Below, piece after piece: positions 55,531 to 64,000 of a stretch of DNA of 64,000 nt. The DNA lies in the NCBI RefSeq assembly GCF_002632825.1, contig NZ_NJAJ01000008.1:97315-161314 (forward strand), read 5' to 3'. The notes under the pieces were generated by a model that saw only the letters and a list, made by a program, of their open reading frames with translations, was not told the DNA's origin and ran no database searches. Both the position numbers and the translations under genes were made by a program. The stretch is from Xenorhabdus stockiae. Lineage in GTDB: Bacteria > Pseudomonadota > Gammaproteobacteria > Enterobacterales > Enterobacteriaceae. Within the stretch, counting starts at the first letter, position 1, and the number at the start of each line of letters is the position of its first letter.

Positions 55531-55797
55531 TTACAATGAAGAATGCTCAACAACAATCGTGCCAATTTCTGGATTACTGAAACTGATAATGTGATCCAAT
55601 CTTAACTCACGGGTTTCTTCACTTGATTCTATGAGAATATATTCGACTTTTTTTCTCAAAATCAATTTAGTCGCTTTTCCTTCAAAAATTTCACCACCAC
55701 GCAGCTGAACGTGTAAATGAAGCTGGTGTTGGCAAGCTAGCTCAAGGCTTTCATAATCATCACAGTTAATGGGTTGATATTCAGTATCTATAGACAT
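55531..55797 (-). CDS. rof: Rho-binding antiterminator Rof
   Basis: 88 residues (E. coli YaeO 84-86). It binds Rho and blocks its RNA-binding site. YQPINCDDYESLELACQH and ETRELRLDHIISFS-PEIGT match E. coli closely. In E. coli yaeP lies next to it; I find no yaeP here. Confidence 0.95.
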   Translation of the reverse strand: MSIDTEYQPINCDDYESLELACQHQLHLHVQLRGGEIFEGKATKLILRKKVEYILIESSEETRELRLDHIISFSNPEIGTIVVEHSSL

Positions 55798-56104
55798 ATT
55801 CGCTCACCACTATGTTAGTGGCGGTTATCGTGCCGCCCGCGATTGACCAAACTCAGATGCAAAAAAATGCTACCTACGACTATAGCACAGTAAGTTTTTC
55901 CTGATGACTGTGACTATATAAGTTTGTTGAGTTACATTGAAAAAGCCAGTAGGTTAAAGCCTAACCTTATCATTAGGCAACAAAATTACGTCATATTAGC
56001 GGGTTTTGCACTGTGTATTTTGAGATACGGTAAAGTAATGTCAAAGCTGTTCATGTCTTATGTGGAACTCATGTTAAAACGGGACTTTCTGCTGCACTTA
56101 TTGG
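55798..56104. other. Divergent rof-nlpE intergenic region
   Basis: 307 bases. It must hold promoters for rof (minus) and nlpE (plus). The open frame at 55924-56121 runs into nlpE and has no coding character. Nothing else recognised. Confidence 0.5.
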
Positions 56105-56800
56105 ATGAAAATGATGAATAAGAACATATTGCTTGCTTTGGTTGCATCGGGTGTACTGACTGCGGTTGGATGTCAGACTAATCCTCCTGTACATCAGGTT
56201 GATTCGACATCCCCCAATAAATTTACAATCAACGAGAAAGTGTTTAAAGGCGTGATACCTTGTGCTGATTGCGCAGGTATTGAAACTACCTTACAACTTG
56301 CGAAAGATGGTTCGTATATTCTGGAACAAACTTATCTGAAATTGGGGCAAGAAGAGCCTTTTTTTGATACAGGGCATTGGATCGTCAACGGTAAAAAAAT
56401 AAACCTGACCAGTGGAGAAGAAGGTAAAAAAGCGTATTACCAGATGAAGGGAGAAAATCTGGTTATGCTGGATATAAATGGTGAGCCAATCCAGTCCAAA
56501 TTGAATTATGAACTGACAAAAGTCACTCCTCAAAAACTGTCTGGAGAATATATCTATTTTGCAGATAGTGCGACGTTTACGGAGTGCCGTACAGGGAAAC
56601 GCTACGATGCATCGGAAAATATCGATCTGGAGAGGGGTTACAGCGCAACAGGTGTTGAAGGTGGCAAGCCTGTTTATGTTGAAGTAGAGGGATATTATAC
56701 GCTTCGCCCTTCAATGGAAGATGGATTGTTTGATAATGCACTCATTCAGACAGGTAAAATCCATTTTGATAAGTCCTCTTCCTGCCAGACTAAAAAGTAA
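56105..56800 (+). CDS. nlpE: Copper homeostasis/adhesion outer membrane lipoprotein NlpE
   Basis: 231 residues. Lipobox near TAVGC, N-terminal domain with the CxxC pair in GVIPCADCAGIET, C-terminal OB-like domain with FTECRTGKRY. In E. coli NlpE signals surface contact and lipoprotein trafficking stress to CpxA. ATG at 56105 or 56114 are both possible starts. Confidence 0.92.
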   Translation: MKMMNKNILLALVASGVLTAVGCQTNPPVHQVDSTSPNKFTINEKVFKGVIPCADCAGIETTLQLAKDGSYILEQTYLKLGQEEPFFDTGHWIVNGKKINLTSGEEGKKAYYQMKGENLVMLDINGEPIQSKLNYELTKVTPQKLSGEYIYFADSATFTECRTGKRYDASENIDLERGYSATGVEGGKPVYVEVEGYYTLRPSMEDGLFDNALIQTGKIHFDKSSSCQTKK

Positions 56801-56827
56801 GCGGCGATAGAAAATATTCTGACATAC

Positions 56828-56861
56828 AAAAAAACCTGCGCACTGAGTACGCAGGTTTTTT
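56828..56861. terminator. Bidirectional terminator between nlpE and proS
   Basis: AAAAAACCTGCG / CGCAGGTTTTTT with a 9-base loop, symmetric A- and T-runs. It serves both convergent genes. Confidence 0.9.
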
Positions 56862-56898
56862 ATTACTGACTTTGCCTGATAGCAAGATCAAGGCTTAA

Positions 56899-58620
56899 TC
56901 ATGATTGTTTGATATTATTTTTCAGGTAGTCAACCACGTCTTCCAGTTTCAGCATCTGCTTATCACCGGTACGACGGTATTTGTATTCCACTTCGTCGTT
57001 ATCGAGATTGCGATCACCAATAACGACAGTATGTGGGACACCCATTAATTCCATATCGGCAAACATGACGCCCGGACGTTCTTTGCGATCATCTAAAATG
57101 ACATCAATGCCACTAGAACGTAAGTCTGCATAAAGCTTTTCTGCTACTTCTTTGACACGATAAGATTTATGCATGTTCATTGGCAAAATGGCTACCTGGA
57201 ATGGGGCAATGGCATCTGGCCAGATAATACCGCGATCATCGTGATTCTGTTCGATAGCCGCCGCGACAATTCGGGTGACACCAATTCCGTAACATCCCAT
57301 AGTCACAACCTGATTATGACCATCTTCGTTCTGTACGGTAGCTTTCAGTGCATCTGAGTATTTGGTGCCGAGCTGGAAGATATGGCCGACTTCAATACCA
57401 CGCTTGATCAATAACGTGCCCTGACCATCGGGGCTGGCATCACCTTCAACCACATTACGGATATCTGCAATTTCTGGCAGAGGAAGATCACGTTCCCAGT
57501 TAATACCGAAATAGTGTTTATCATCAATGTTAGCGCCCGCACCAAAATCACTCATGACAGATACAGAGCGATCAATAATCACAGGCATAGGCAGATTAAC
57601 AGGGCCTAAAGAACCAGGGCCGGCGTTGACGATAGCCCGGATTTCTTCTTCTGTTGCGAATTGCAGTGGACTTGCGACTAAGGCCAGTTTTTCTGCTTTG
57701 ACTTCATTTAATTCATGATCACCACGAACCAACAAAGCAACCAGTTTGTGTTCGCTTTCTTCTGCAGCATGAACAATCAGAGTCTTGACCGTTTTTTCAA
57801 TCGGCAGGTTGAACTGTTCTACCAGTTCCGCGATGGTTTTCGCCTTTGGTGTATCCACCACACGCATATCTTCTGTCGGAGCAGCGCGTTCTGCGGATGG
57901 CATAACAGCTTCAGCCAGTTCAATGTTAGCGGCGTAGTTAGACTCTGTGGAGAAAACGATATCATCTTCACCGCTGGCAGCCAGAACCTGAAATTCGTGA
58001 GATGCACTACCACCAATGGAACCTGTGTCAGCCAGGACAGCGCGGAAATCCAGCCCAATGCGGGTAAAGATCTTACTGTAAGCATCGTACATCTTATCGT
58101 AAGTCTCTTGCAGGGATTCCTGAGTGGTATGGAAAGAGTAAGCATCTTTCATGATGAATTCGCGTGAGCGCATCACGCCAAAGCGTGGGCGAACCTCATC
58201 ACGGAATTTGGTTTGGATCTGATACAGACTTAGTGGCAGCTGTTTATAAGAAGTCACTTCATTGCGAACCAGATCAGTGATGACTTCTTCATGGGTTGGC
58301 CCCAGAACAAAAGGACGGGCACCACGATCTTCAAAACGCAGTAATTCCGCACCATATTGTACCCAACGACCACTTTCCTGCCATAAATCTGCTGGCTGAA
58401 CTACCGGCATGGAAACCTCAACCGCCCCGGCATTATTCATTTCGTCACGAACAATGTTTTCAACTTTTCTCAACACGCGGACACCGGTTGGCATCCAGTT
58501 GTACAAACCTGAAGCGAGTTTACGGATCATTCCTGCACGAAGCATCAGTTTATGACTGACTACTTCTGCATCAGCAGGCGTCTCTTTCAAAGTAGACAGC
58601 AAATATTGGCTAGTACGCAT
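56899..58620 (-). CDS. proS: Prolyl-tRNA synthetase
   Basis: 573 residues (E. coli 572). Class II synthetase with the bacterial editing insertion (INS) domain in the middle. Motif 2 region ([20 protein letters not shown]) and motif 3 ([17 protein letters not shown]) are seen, then the anticodon domain. Downstream of trmO, from which it is separated by an ERIC element. Confidence 0.98.
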   Translation of the reverse strand: MRTSQYLLSTLKETPADAEVVSHKLMLRAGMIRKLASGLYNWMPTGVRVLRKVENIVRDEMNNAGAVEVSMPVVQPADLWQESGRWVQYGAELLRFEDRGARPFVLGPTHEEVITDLVRNEVTSYKQLPLSLYQIQTKFRDEVRPRFGVMRSREFIMKDAYSFHTTQESLQETYDKMYDAYSKIFTRIGLDFRAVLADTGSIGGSASHEFQVLAASGEDDIVFSTESNYAANIELAEAVMPSAERAAPTEDMRVVDTPKAKTIAELVEQFNLPIEKTVKTLIVHAAEESEHKLVALLVRGDHELNEVKAEKLALVASPLQFATEEEIRAIVNAGPGSLGPVNLPMPVIIDRSVSVMSDFGAGANIDDKHYFGINWERDLPLPEIADIRNVVEGDASPDGQGTLLIKRGIEVGHIFQLGTKYSDALKATVQNEDGHNQVVTMGCYGIGVTRIVAAAIEQNHDDRGIIWPDAIAPFQVAILPMNMHKSYRVKEVAEKLYADLRSSGIDVILDDRKERPGVMFADMELMGVPHTVVIGDRNLDNDEVEYKYRRTGDKQMLKLEDVVDYLKNNIKQS

Positions 58621-58738
58621 AGTAAGTTTCCATTGGACAGCAAATTGCTTCTAGGTGGCAATGAAGACAGAGCCACCGAACCCAAAAATAAAGTAAACCG
58701 TTAGTCTACCAGTGAGTTTGTGATGTCAAAAGGAGTTT

Positions 58739-58865
58739 TATCCCTTTCATCTTTCAAATTGTCTCTTTGTTGGCTGCACTCACTCACCCCAGTCGCATAG
58801 TTATCTATGCTCCTTTGGATTCGTTCCCTTGCCGCCGCGATACAATTCAAAATCTATTGGGGATA
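58739..58865 (-). repeat. ERIC element, standard form
   Basis: 127 bp between trmO and proS, from TATCCC to GGGGATA. Core TTGTTGGCTGCACTCACTCA and TTGCCGCCGCGAT are conserved. Its last 12 bases are the final codons and stop of trmO. Confidence 0.93.
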
Positions 58866-59570
58866 GCGGAGTTCGATAGAAACTACTTCTGTTATGGCAC
58901 CATTAATTAACCAACGGACATTAAAATCCAGAATATGAGCAGCGTATATGCGGTTTTCCTGCTCTTTTTTGCGGTAGGCCGGACGCGGATCCTGAGCCAG
59001 AATCTGGCAGATAAAGCGTCGTAATTGCGGATAACTTACCTGATGGCATAAAAGTTGATGTTCTGCGTTTGAAGAAAAACAGACCTCCATATCTGTATTG
59101 GGTGCTTCCTGAGCAAACCCTGCTTTGGCATCAGGGCGTGATTCAGCAAAAGGCAGATAAGGTTTAATATCGAGTACGGGAGTTCCATCCACCAGATCCA
59201 GACTGCCAAGTTGTAGCAGCACGCGATTGTTCTGATAATCAATCCCTTTCAGTTCAACTAAAGACATCCCAATCGGATTAGGGCGGAAAGTTGAGCGGGT
59301 GGCAAATACACCCATTTTGGCATTGCCGCCTAAGCGGGGAGGGCGAACCAGCGGGTTCCAACCTCCATTCATCGTTTGGTGAAAAACGAAAACAATCCAT
59401 AAATGGCTGAACTGTTCTAATCCCCGTACAGCATCCGCCTGATTATAAGGAGTGAGCAATTCGAGTTGCCCTGTGCCATCTTCCACCAAACCCGGCTGAC
59501 GGGGAATGGCAAACTTCTCTTTATAAGGAGAATGAATGGTTCCTATTTGAGTAAAATGAAAATCTGCCAT
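58854..59570 (-). CDS. trmO: tRNA(Thr) N6-threonylcarbamoyladenosine methyltransferase TrmO
   Basis: 238 residues (E. coli YaeB 235). It methylates t6A37 of threonine tRNAs. FAVPRQPGLV-like start, PRLGGNAKMGVFATRSTFRPNPIGMS and LGSLDLVDGTPVLDIKPY signatures. The gene ends RYPQ-stop, where TAT CCC CAA TAG are the terminal bases of the adjacent ERIC element; E. coli has a different C-terminus here. Confidence 0.95.
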   Translation of the reverse strand: MADFHFTQIGTIHSPYKEKFAIPRQPGLVEDGTGQLELLTPYNQADAVRGLEQFSHLWIVFVFHQTMNGGWNPLVRPPRLGGNAKMGVFATRSTFRPNPIGMSLVELKGIDYQNNRVLLQLGSLDLVDGTPVLDIKPYLPFAESRPDAKAGFAQEAPNTDMEVCFSSNAEHQLLCHQVSYPQLRRFICQILAQDPRPAYRKKEQENRIYAAHILDFNVRWLINGAITEVVSIELRYPQ

Positions 59571-59604
59571 GAGCCTTTTTTAGTACCAAATTTATAATGA
59601 ATAT

Positions 59605-60000
59605 TTAATTCGTGGTTCTTATTGCTGTACCTTCGCAGATAGCTATCTGGTAACAGCCCTGGCCAGACATAATGGCACATTGGTGAAGCAAGACGGCGTT
59701 AGCATTCAGGCGGGAGGCTTTTGCCAGCATCTTCTGCCGTGCAGTTGTGATACTGGCCGGAGGATCCTGAAATGTATTACGACAGGATTCACCAGCAACA
59801 ATACCAAGATCTTTAAATGGTGAGCCCAACAACTCATCTGGTTTTTTATAAAGCCGGACATAAGTTGCCTCTTTATTTCTGAGAGCTGGGTATTGTTCAG
59901 CTTCAGAGCCTTGTCTGTCAGTTTTATTAATCTGAGTTGGCGATGATGAAGTACACCCAACTATAAAAAGCACCATGAAACAGACAGGTAACATACGCAT
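59605..60000 (-). CDS. rcsF: Rcs phosphorelay outer membrane sensor lipoprotein RcsF
   Basis: 131 residues (E. coli 134). Lipobox in FIVGC, a proline/polar linker, then the sensor domain with four cysteines (GESC, HQC, GQGC, AIC) that form two disulfides in E. coli. It senses envelope stress and relieves IgaA inhibition. Upstream of trmO, same strand. Confidence 0.95.
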   Translation of the reverse strand: MRMLPVCFMVLFIVGCTSSSPTQINKTDRQGSEAEQYPALRNKEATYVRLYKKPDELLGSPFKDLGIVAGESCRNTFQDPPASITTARQKMLAKASRLNANAVLLHQCAIMSGQGCYQIAICEGTAIRTTN

Positions 60001-60053
60001 TGAGCTTTATCCTTATTACGGTTGCATCAGTGAGTGTGGGATTAATTCCAATA

Positions 60054-60179
60054 TATCCTTCGTCTTTCAAGTTGCCTCTTTGTTGGCTGCACTCACTCAT
60101 CCCCGGTCACATAGTTAGCTATGTGACCGGGGATGAACTCGCTTGCCGCCGCGATGCAATTTGAAAACCATTGGGTATA
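60054..60179 (-). repeat. ERIC element with long perfect palindrome
   Basis: About 126 bp between metQ and rcsF. The centre is a 14-bp perfect stem CCCCGGTCACATAG / CTATGTGACCGGGG with a TTAG loop, longer than in the other copies. It abuts the metQ terminator. Confidence 0.93.
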
Positions 60180-60207
60180 AAAAGGGGCGGATATCTTTAT
60201 CCGCCCC
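60179..60207 (-). terminator. Rho-independent terminator of metNIQ
   Basis: On the minus strand GGGGCGGATA / TATCCGCCCC, 4-base loop, then TTTTT. The T-run is the edge of the ERIC element. Confidence 0.9.
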
Positions 60208-60241
60208 AGAATTTTAATCTTGATTGTCTAAATATGAAAGA

Positions 60242-61057
60242 TTACCAGCCTTTTATTGCTCCGCCCTTGAAGACTTTCTGAGCTTCCTGCTCAACTTCAG
60301 GAGATTGGTAGGCTTTCACAAATTTTTGTACATTTTCAGCATCTTTATTATCTTCACGGCTTACGATGATATTCACGTAAGGTGAATCTTTATCTTCAAC
60401 AAAAATCCCGTCCTGTTCTGGTGTCAGACCAATCTGCCCGGCGTAAGTATTATTGATAAGAGCCAGCGCGATTTTTTGATCGTCCAGAGAACGAGGTAGC
60501 TGTGGTGCTTCCAGTTGAACAATATCCAGTTGTTTAGGGTTACTGGTGATATCCAGAATCGTTGGCAGCAGACCAACACCCGCTTTCAATGTGATAAGAC
60601 CCTGTTTTTGTAATAACAACAGAGCACGGCCCTGGTTGGTCGGATCATTCGGGATAGCAATTTGAGAACCATTCTGAAGTTCATCCAATGATTTTATCTT
60701 TTTAGAGTATGCAGCCATTGGAAAGATGAAAGAGTTACCCACAATCGCCAGTTTATAGTGACGTTCTTTTATCTGCTGATCTAAATAAGGTTTGTGCTGG
60801 AAGACATTAACATCAATGTCTCCTTTGCTCAGTGATTCGTTTGGCAGTACATAATCATTGAATGTTGTCAGTTCAACATCAAGGCCATATTTCTCTTTCG
60901 CTACTTTTTTCGCGACTTCAGCAACTTGTAATTCAGGCCCTGCAATAACACCGACTTTAATATGGTTTGGATCTCTCGGTTCCTGACCACAGCCAGTAAG
61001 TGCTAGTGTGCCTAATAAAGCCCCGATGACGGCAATGGATTTCAATTTCACTGACAT
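60242..61057 (-). CDS. metQ: Methionine ABC transporter binding lipoprotein MetQ
   Basis: 271 residues. Lipobox ALTGC, NlpA-family fold with IKVGVIAGPE, YVLPNESL, DVNVFQHKPYL and PNDPTNQGRAL. It binds D- and L-methionine in the periplasm. Last gene of metNIQ. Confidence 0.97.
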   Translation of the reverse strand: MSVKLKSIAVIGALLGTLALTGCGQEPRDPNHIKVGVIAGPELQVAEVAKKVAKEKYGLDVELTTFNDYVLPNESLSKGDIDVNVFQHKPYLDQQIKERHYKLAIVGNSFIFPMAAYSKKIKSLDELQNGSQIAIPNDPTNQGRALLLLQKQGLITLKAGVGLLPTILDITSNPKQLDIVQLEAPQLPRSLDDQKIALALINNTYAGQIGLTPEQDGIFVEDKDSPYVNIIVSREDNKDAENVQKFVKAYQSPEVEQEAQKVFKGGAIKGW

Positions 61058-61184
61058 ATTTTTACCCCTATTGAATACTGATTAAATAACCTGTCTTATT
61101 AAATTATCGTACTACTATAGTGAGGCTTTTGAATGTAAGCCCTAATAATAGGTGCCGATAATGGCACCTTTTGTTGAAATAATC

Positions 61185-61838
61185 TTATTTACGATTTACA
61201 GCCTTAACTAAATAGTCGCCGCCTAACTGAATCAGGAAAACCAGAACAACTAATAATGCGAGTACCGTATTCATCACCGTTGCATTGTAGCCAATATAGC
61301 CATATTGATAACCAATCTGACCGAGACCACCCGCACCGACAGCGCCACCCATCGCTGAGTAACCAACCAACGTAATCAGAGTAATTGTGGCCGCGTTGAT
61401 CAAACCGGGTAATGCTTCAGGTAACAAAATCTTTTTCACAATCTGAAGTGGAGTCGCGCCCATTGCACGTGCCGCTTCAATCAACCCTGATGGGATTTCT
61501 AATAAAGCATTTTCCACCATACGGGCAATAAAAGGTGCTGCACCAACCGTTAAAGGAACAATCGCGGCTTGTAATCCGATTGACGTTCCTACAATCAGCC
61601 GGGTGAATGGGATCATCCATACCAGTAAAATAATGAACGGAACAGAGCGGGTAATATTTACCAGCGCAGAAAGAATACGGTATAGAGTACCATTTTCTAT
61701 GATTTGACCAGGACGAGTGACATACAAAAGCACTCCCGCTGGTAAACCAATCACGAAGCCAAAAAAGCCGGAAACAAAAGTCATCACGAGAGTTTCCCAG
61801 ACTCCTTTAGCTAATAATAAAATCATTCCTTCAGACAT
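61185..61838 (-). CDS. metI: Methionine ABC transporter permease MetI
   Basis: 217 residues, about five transmembrane helices and the EAA loop ([20 protein letters not shown]). It overlaps metN by 8 bases. Confidence 0.97.
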   Translation of the reverse strand: MSEGMILLLAKGVWETLVMTFVSGFFGFVIGLPAGVLLYVTRPGQIIENGTLYRILSALVNITRSVPFIILLVWMIPFTRLIVGTSIGLQAAIVPLTVGAAPFIARMVENALLEIPSGLIEAARAMGATPLQIVKKILLPEALPGLINAATITLITLVGYSAMGGAVGAGGLGQIGYQYGYIGYNATVMNTVLALLVVLVFLIQLGGDYLVKAVNRK

Positions 61839-62862
61839 AACCGAGAACCTCTACTTTCACATGATGCTCTTTTAAAAACGTAATTGTTGATTCAATGCTG
61901 CTGTTCTCACCATCCAATTCAGCCAGCATAACCCCGAACTTAACCCCACCGGCATAGTCCATCTGAGAACTCAATATGCTGATATCGATATTAAAACGAC
62001 GAACTGCCATGGAAATTAATGGAGCATCAACTGATTTACCTGTAAATTCCAGTTTCACTAATGGGCATTTATCCGATGCAGGTTCAGACTGCAACTTTTG
62101 CAGATAATCTTCAGGTATATCCAAATGTAACGTAGACTGAATAAACTCCTGAGCCACAGGCGTTTTCGGATGGGAAAATATCGCGCTGACCACATCCTGC
62201 TCAATCAACTGCCCACCACTGATAACGGCAACCTGATCACAAATGCGTTTAACAACATCCATCTCATGGGTAATCAGCAGGATGGTTAACCCTAAACGAC
62301 GATTAATGTCTTTCAATAATTCCAGAATAGAACGGGTTGTTGCGGGATCTAATGCGCTGGTGGCTTCGTCACACAAAAGGACTTTGGGTGAATTTGCTAA
62401 GGCGCGGGCAATGGCGACACGCTGTTTCTGTCCACCAGATAAGTTAGCTGGATACGCATCATGTTTCTCAGAAAGACCAACCAGCTCTAGTAATTCACTG
62501 ACTTTTTTCTTTATTTCTGCTTTTGGCGTGTTATTCAGTTCTAAAGGTAATGCCACATTGCCAAATACTGTTCTGGATGACAGTAGATTAAAATGCTGGA
62601 AAATCATGCCAATATGACGACGGGCACGAGTCAGTTCACGCTCAGAAAGAGAGGTTAAATCTTGCCCGTCAACCAGTACCTGACCAGAAGTAGGGCATTC
62701 AAGCATATTCACGCAGCGGATTAATGTACTTTTCCCTGCCCCAGAAGAGCCAATAACACCATAAATCTGCCCTTGGGGGACATGCAGGTTGATATCAGAA
62801 AGGGCATTTATAGAGCGCGTTCCTTGTTGAAATACTTTATTTACCTGGTTCAGTCTTATCAT
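61831..62862 (-). CDS. metN: Methionine ABC transporter ATPase MetN
   Basis: 343 residues. Walker [10 protein letters not shown], signature LSGGQKQR, Walker [13 protein letters not shown], then the C-terminal NIL/ACT-like domain that binds methionine and inhibits transport. First gene of the operon, preceded by MetJ boxes. Confidence 0.97.
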   Translation of the reverse strand: MIRLNQVNKVFQQGTRSINALSDINLHVPQGQIYGVIGSSGAGKSTLIRCVNMLECPTSGQVLVDGQDLTSLSERELTRARRHIGMIFQHFNLLSSRTVFGNVALPLELNNTPKAEIKKKVSELLELVGLSEKHDAYPANLSGGQKQRVAIARALANSPKVLLCDEATSALDPATTRSILELLKDINRRLGLTILLITHEMDVVKRICDQVAVISGGQLIEQDVVSAIFSHPKTPVAQEFIQSTLHLDIPEDYLQKLQSEPASDKCPLVKLEFTGKSVDAPLISMAVRRFNIDISILSSQMDYAGGVKFGVMLAELDGENSSIESTITFLKEHHVKVEVLGYV

Positions 62863-62944
62863 TTTTATGCTTTTTCTCTTATGAGATATAAAAGTGAATA
62901 ACTTGAAAGCATTTGCAACAAGTCATGAATTGATGTGGATGTTA

Positions 62945-62960
62945 AGGCGTCTAGACGTCC
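62945..62960 (-). promoter_or_regulatory. MetJ operator (two met boxes)
   Basis: AGGCGTCTAGACGTCC, two adjacent copies close to the AGACGTCT met box; a weaker third 8-mer may follow. MetJ with SAM would repress metNIQ. It lies about 85 bases before metN. Confidence 0.88.
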
Positions 62961-63050
62961 AAGTCAACTAGGAATAAATTAAATGCTGCATTCTCATTCA
63001 CTGACAAATCATGCGATACTGTCGACTTTGTACATTCTTGGAGCAATCAG

Positions 63051-63617
63051 GTGACTCAAGGTATTCCCGCTGTATTTTTAGATCGTGACGGCACAATTAA
63101 CATCGATCATGGGTATGTTCATGAAATAGATAATTTTCAATTCATTGATGGCACGATTGAAGCCATGCTTGAGTTGAAAAAAATGGGTTATGCACTGGTA
63201 TTAGTAACAAACCAGTCTGGGATTGCCAGGAAAATGTTTACGGAAGATCAATTCTTGCAGTTAACAGAATGGATGGATTGGTCATTGGCAGACCGGGGTG
63301 TTGATCTTGATGGTATCTATTATTGTCCGCATCATCCAGAAGCAAGCGACGAACACTATAAAAAGACGTGTGATTGTCGTAAGCCACAACCGGGTATGTT
63401 ATTTGATGCACAGAAAACACTGCACATTAATATGGCGGCTTCTTATATGGTAGGAGACAAAATAGAAGATATGTTGGCAGCGAATGCCGCCGGTGTTGGT
63501 ACTAAGGTCCTTGTGCGTACAGGAAAACCAGTAACAATAGAAGCAGAACAGTCTGCTGATTTGGTTATTAATAGCCTTTCCGACCTGCCAAATGTGATAA
63601 AAAATAGGCAAAAATAG
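63051..63617 (+). CDS. gmhB: D-glycero-beta-D-manno-heptose 1,7-bisphosphate 7-phosphatase
   Basis: 188 residues (E. coli 191). HAD phosphatase for ADP-heptose synthesis (LPS core). Catalytic FLDRDGTIN, the zinc-binding CPHHPE / [10 protein letters not shown] segment and [10 protein letters not shown] are seen. GTG start with GGAG. As in E. coli, an rRNA operon follows. Confidence 0.95.
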   Translation: MTQGIPAVFLDRDGTINIDHGYVHEIDNFQFIDGTIEAMLELKKMGYALVLVTNQSGIARKMFTEDQFLQLTEWMDWSLADRGVDLDGIYYCPHHPEASDEHYKKTCDCRKPQPGMLFDAQKTLHINMAASYMVGDKIEDMLAANAAGVGTKVLVRTGKPVTIEAEQSADLVINSLSDLPNVIKNRQK

Positions 63618-63666
63618 CCTTTTGGATTAAATTGTAAGCGCTTGAAAAAGAAATTGTAAAAAACGC

Positions 63667-63694
63667 TTGCGTAAATTCTAAGGCTCCCTATAAT
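63667..63694 (+). promoter_or_regulatory. rrn P1 promoter
   Basis: TTGCGT (63667-63672), 16-base spacer, TATAAT (63689-63694), preceded by an A-rich UP-like stretch (AAATTGTAAAAAACGC). The 16-base spacing and the CTCCCTATAAT context match E. coli rrn P1. Confidence 0.88.
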
Positions 63695-63766
63695 TCGCAT
63701 CCGTTGTCACGACAAACACACAAACAAGTCGAGATGACAAGAGTTGAAAGCCGCGAAAATAAAGGC

Positions 63767-63794
63767 TTGACACTCTGAGAGGAAAGCGTAAGAT
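63767..63794 (+). promoter_or_regulatory. rrn P2 promoter
   Basis: TTGACA (63767-63772), 16-base spacer, TAAGAT (63789-63794), 100 bases after P1, the spacing of the P1-P2 tandem in enteric rRNA operons. Confidence 0.85.
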
Positions 63795-63804
63795 ACGCAG
63801 CCTC

Positions 63805-63845
63805 GCAACCCGGAAGACGCTTCCGGTTGCCACCGCTCTTTAACA
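63805..63845 (+). promoter_or_regulatory. rRNA antitermination site (boxB-like hairpin and boxA)
   Basis: Hairpin GCAACCCGGAAG / CTTCCGGTTGC at 63805-63830, then boxA GCTCTTTAACA at 63835-63845. The TGTGTGGGCACTCGC stretch further on is the usual boxC/RNase III region of the leader. Confidence 0.9.
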
Positions 63846-63989
63846 AATTAATCAGACAATCTGTGTGGGCACTCGCAAGACACTATCGACAGCCGAAAGG
63901 CAAAAAAAGATTAAAGTCTTGAAGAGTGACTGAAACAGTTAATTCATTACGAACTAACAGTAACGATTCTTTGAGCATCAAACACTTTT

Positions 63990-64000
63990 AATTGAAGAGT
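63990..64000 (+). rRNA. 16S rRNA, first 11 bases only
   Basis: AATTGAAGAGT is the start of 16S rRNA; the gene runs off the window. Identity is supported by the complete rrn leader upstream. Confidence 0.92.

Noticed and set aside
55924..56121. 65-codon open frame running into nlpE
   Set aside because: Overlaps the nlpE start in another frame and has no supporting signal; it is not yaeP.

Overview
The window is chromosomal DNA of a gamma-proteobacterium of the order Enterobacterales, most likely Xenorhabdus or Photorhabdus (Morganellaceae). Four things point there: near full-length matches to E. coli housekeeping proteins in E. coli gene order, moderately low G+C with very AT-rich accessory genes, many ERIC elements (six near full-length, three decayed), and a remnant of an IS982-type transposase. 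The genus is an inference; no single gene proves it.

Layout. (1) 1-3086: 3' end of thiB, then thiP and thiQ (thiamine/TPP uptake). (2) 3087-11432: an accessory block where E. coli has ara genes. It carries, on the minus strand, sbnA-like, sbnB-like, a small ORF, a ParB/sulfiredoxin-fold serine kinase (SbnI/SerK-like) and a group II PLP decarboxylase. Divergently, on the plus strand, lie a formyltransferase and a LysE/RhtB exporter, followed by a hypothetical protein on the minus strand. The first three enzymes predict serine -> O-phosphoserine -> ACEGA -> L-2,3-diaminopropionate (L-Dap). No NRPS or siderophore synthetase is present, so the final product is open. This is the most interesting part of the window. 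(3) 11433-26033: polB, rapA, rluA, djlA, the lptD-surA-pdxA-rsmA-apaG-apaH operon and folA. (4) 26034-26545: a synteny junction with an IS982 transposase scar; E. coli has folA and dapD far apart. (5) 26546-51674: dapD-glnD-map on the minus strand, divergent from rpsB-tsf-pyrH-frr-ispC-uppS-cdsA-rseP-bamA-skp-lpxD-fabZ-lpxA-lpxB-rnhB-dnaE-accA (translation, isoprenoid, envelope and lipid A genes, replication, fatty acid synthesis). (6) 51675-56800: an EamA-family transporter, tilS, an AT-rich stretch with a small putative lipoprotein, rof and nlpE. (7) 56801-62862, minus strand: proS, trmO, rcsF and the metNIQ methionine importer, preceded by MetJ boxes. (8) 62863-64000: gmhB, then promoters P1/P2, the antitermination leader and the first bases of a 16S rRNA gene, as in the E. 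coli gmhB-rrnH arrangement.

ERIC elements sit between genes of many operons, including inside the normally tight lpxA-lpxB pair and between rpsB, tsf and pyrH. Every one that lies between co-directional genes has the same orientation relative to transcription. One of them supplies the last three codons and the stop of trmO.
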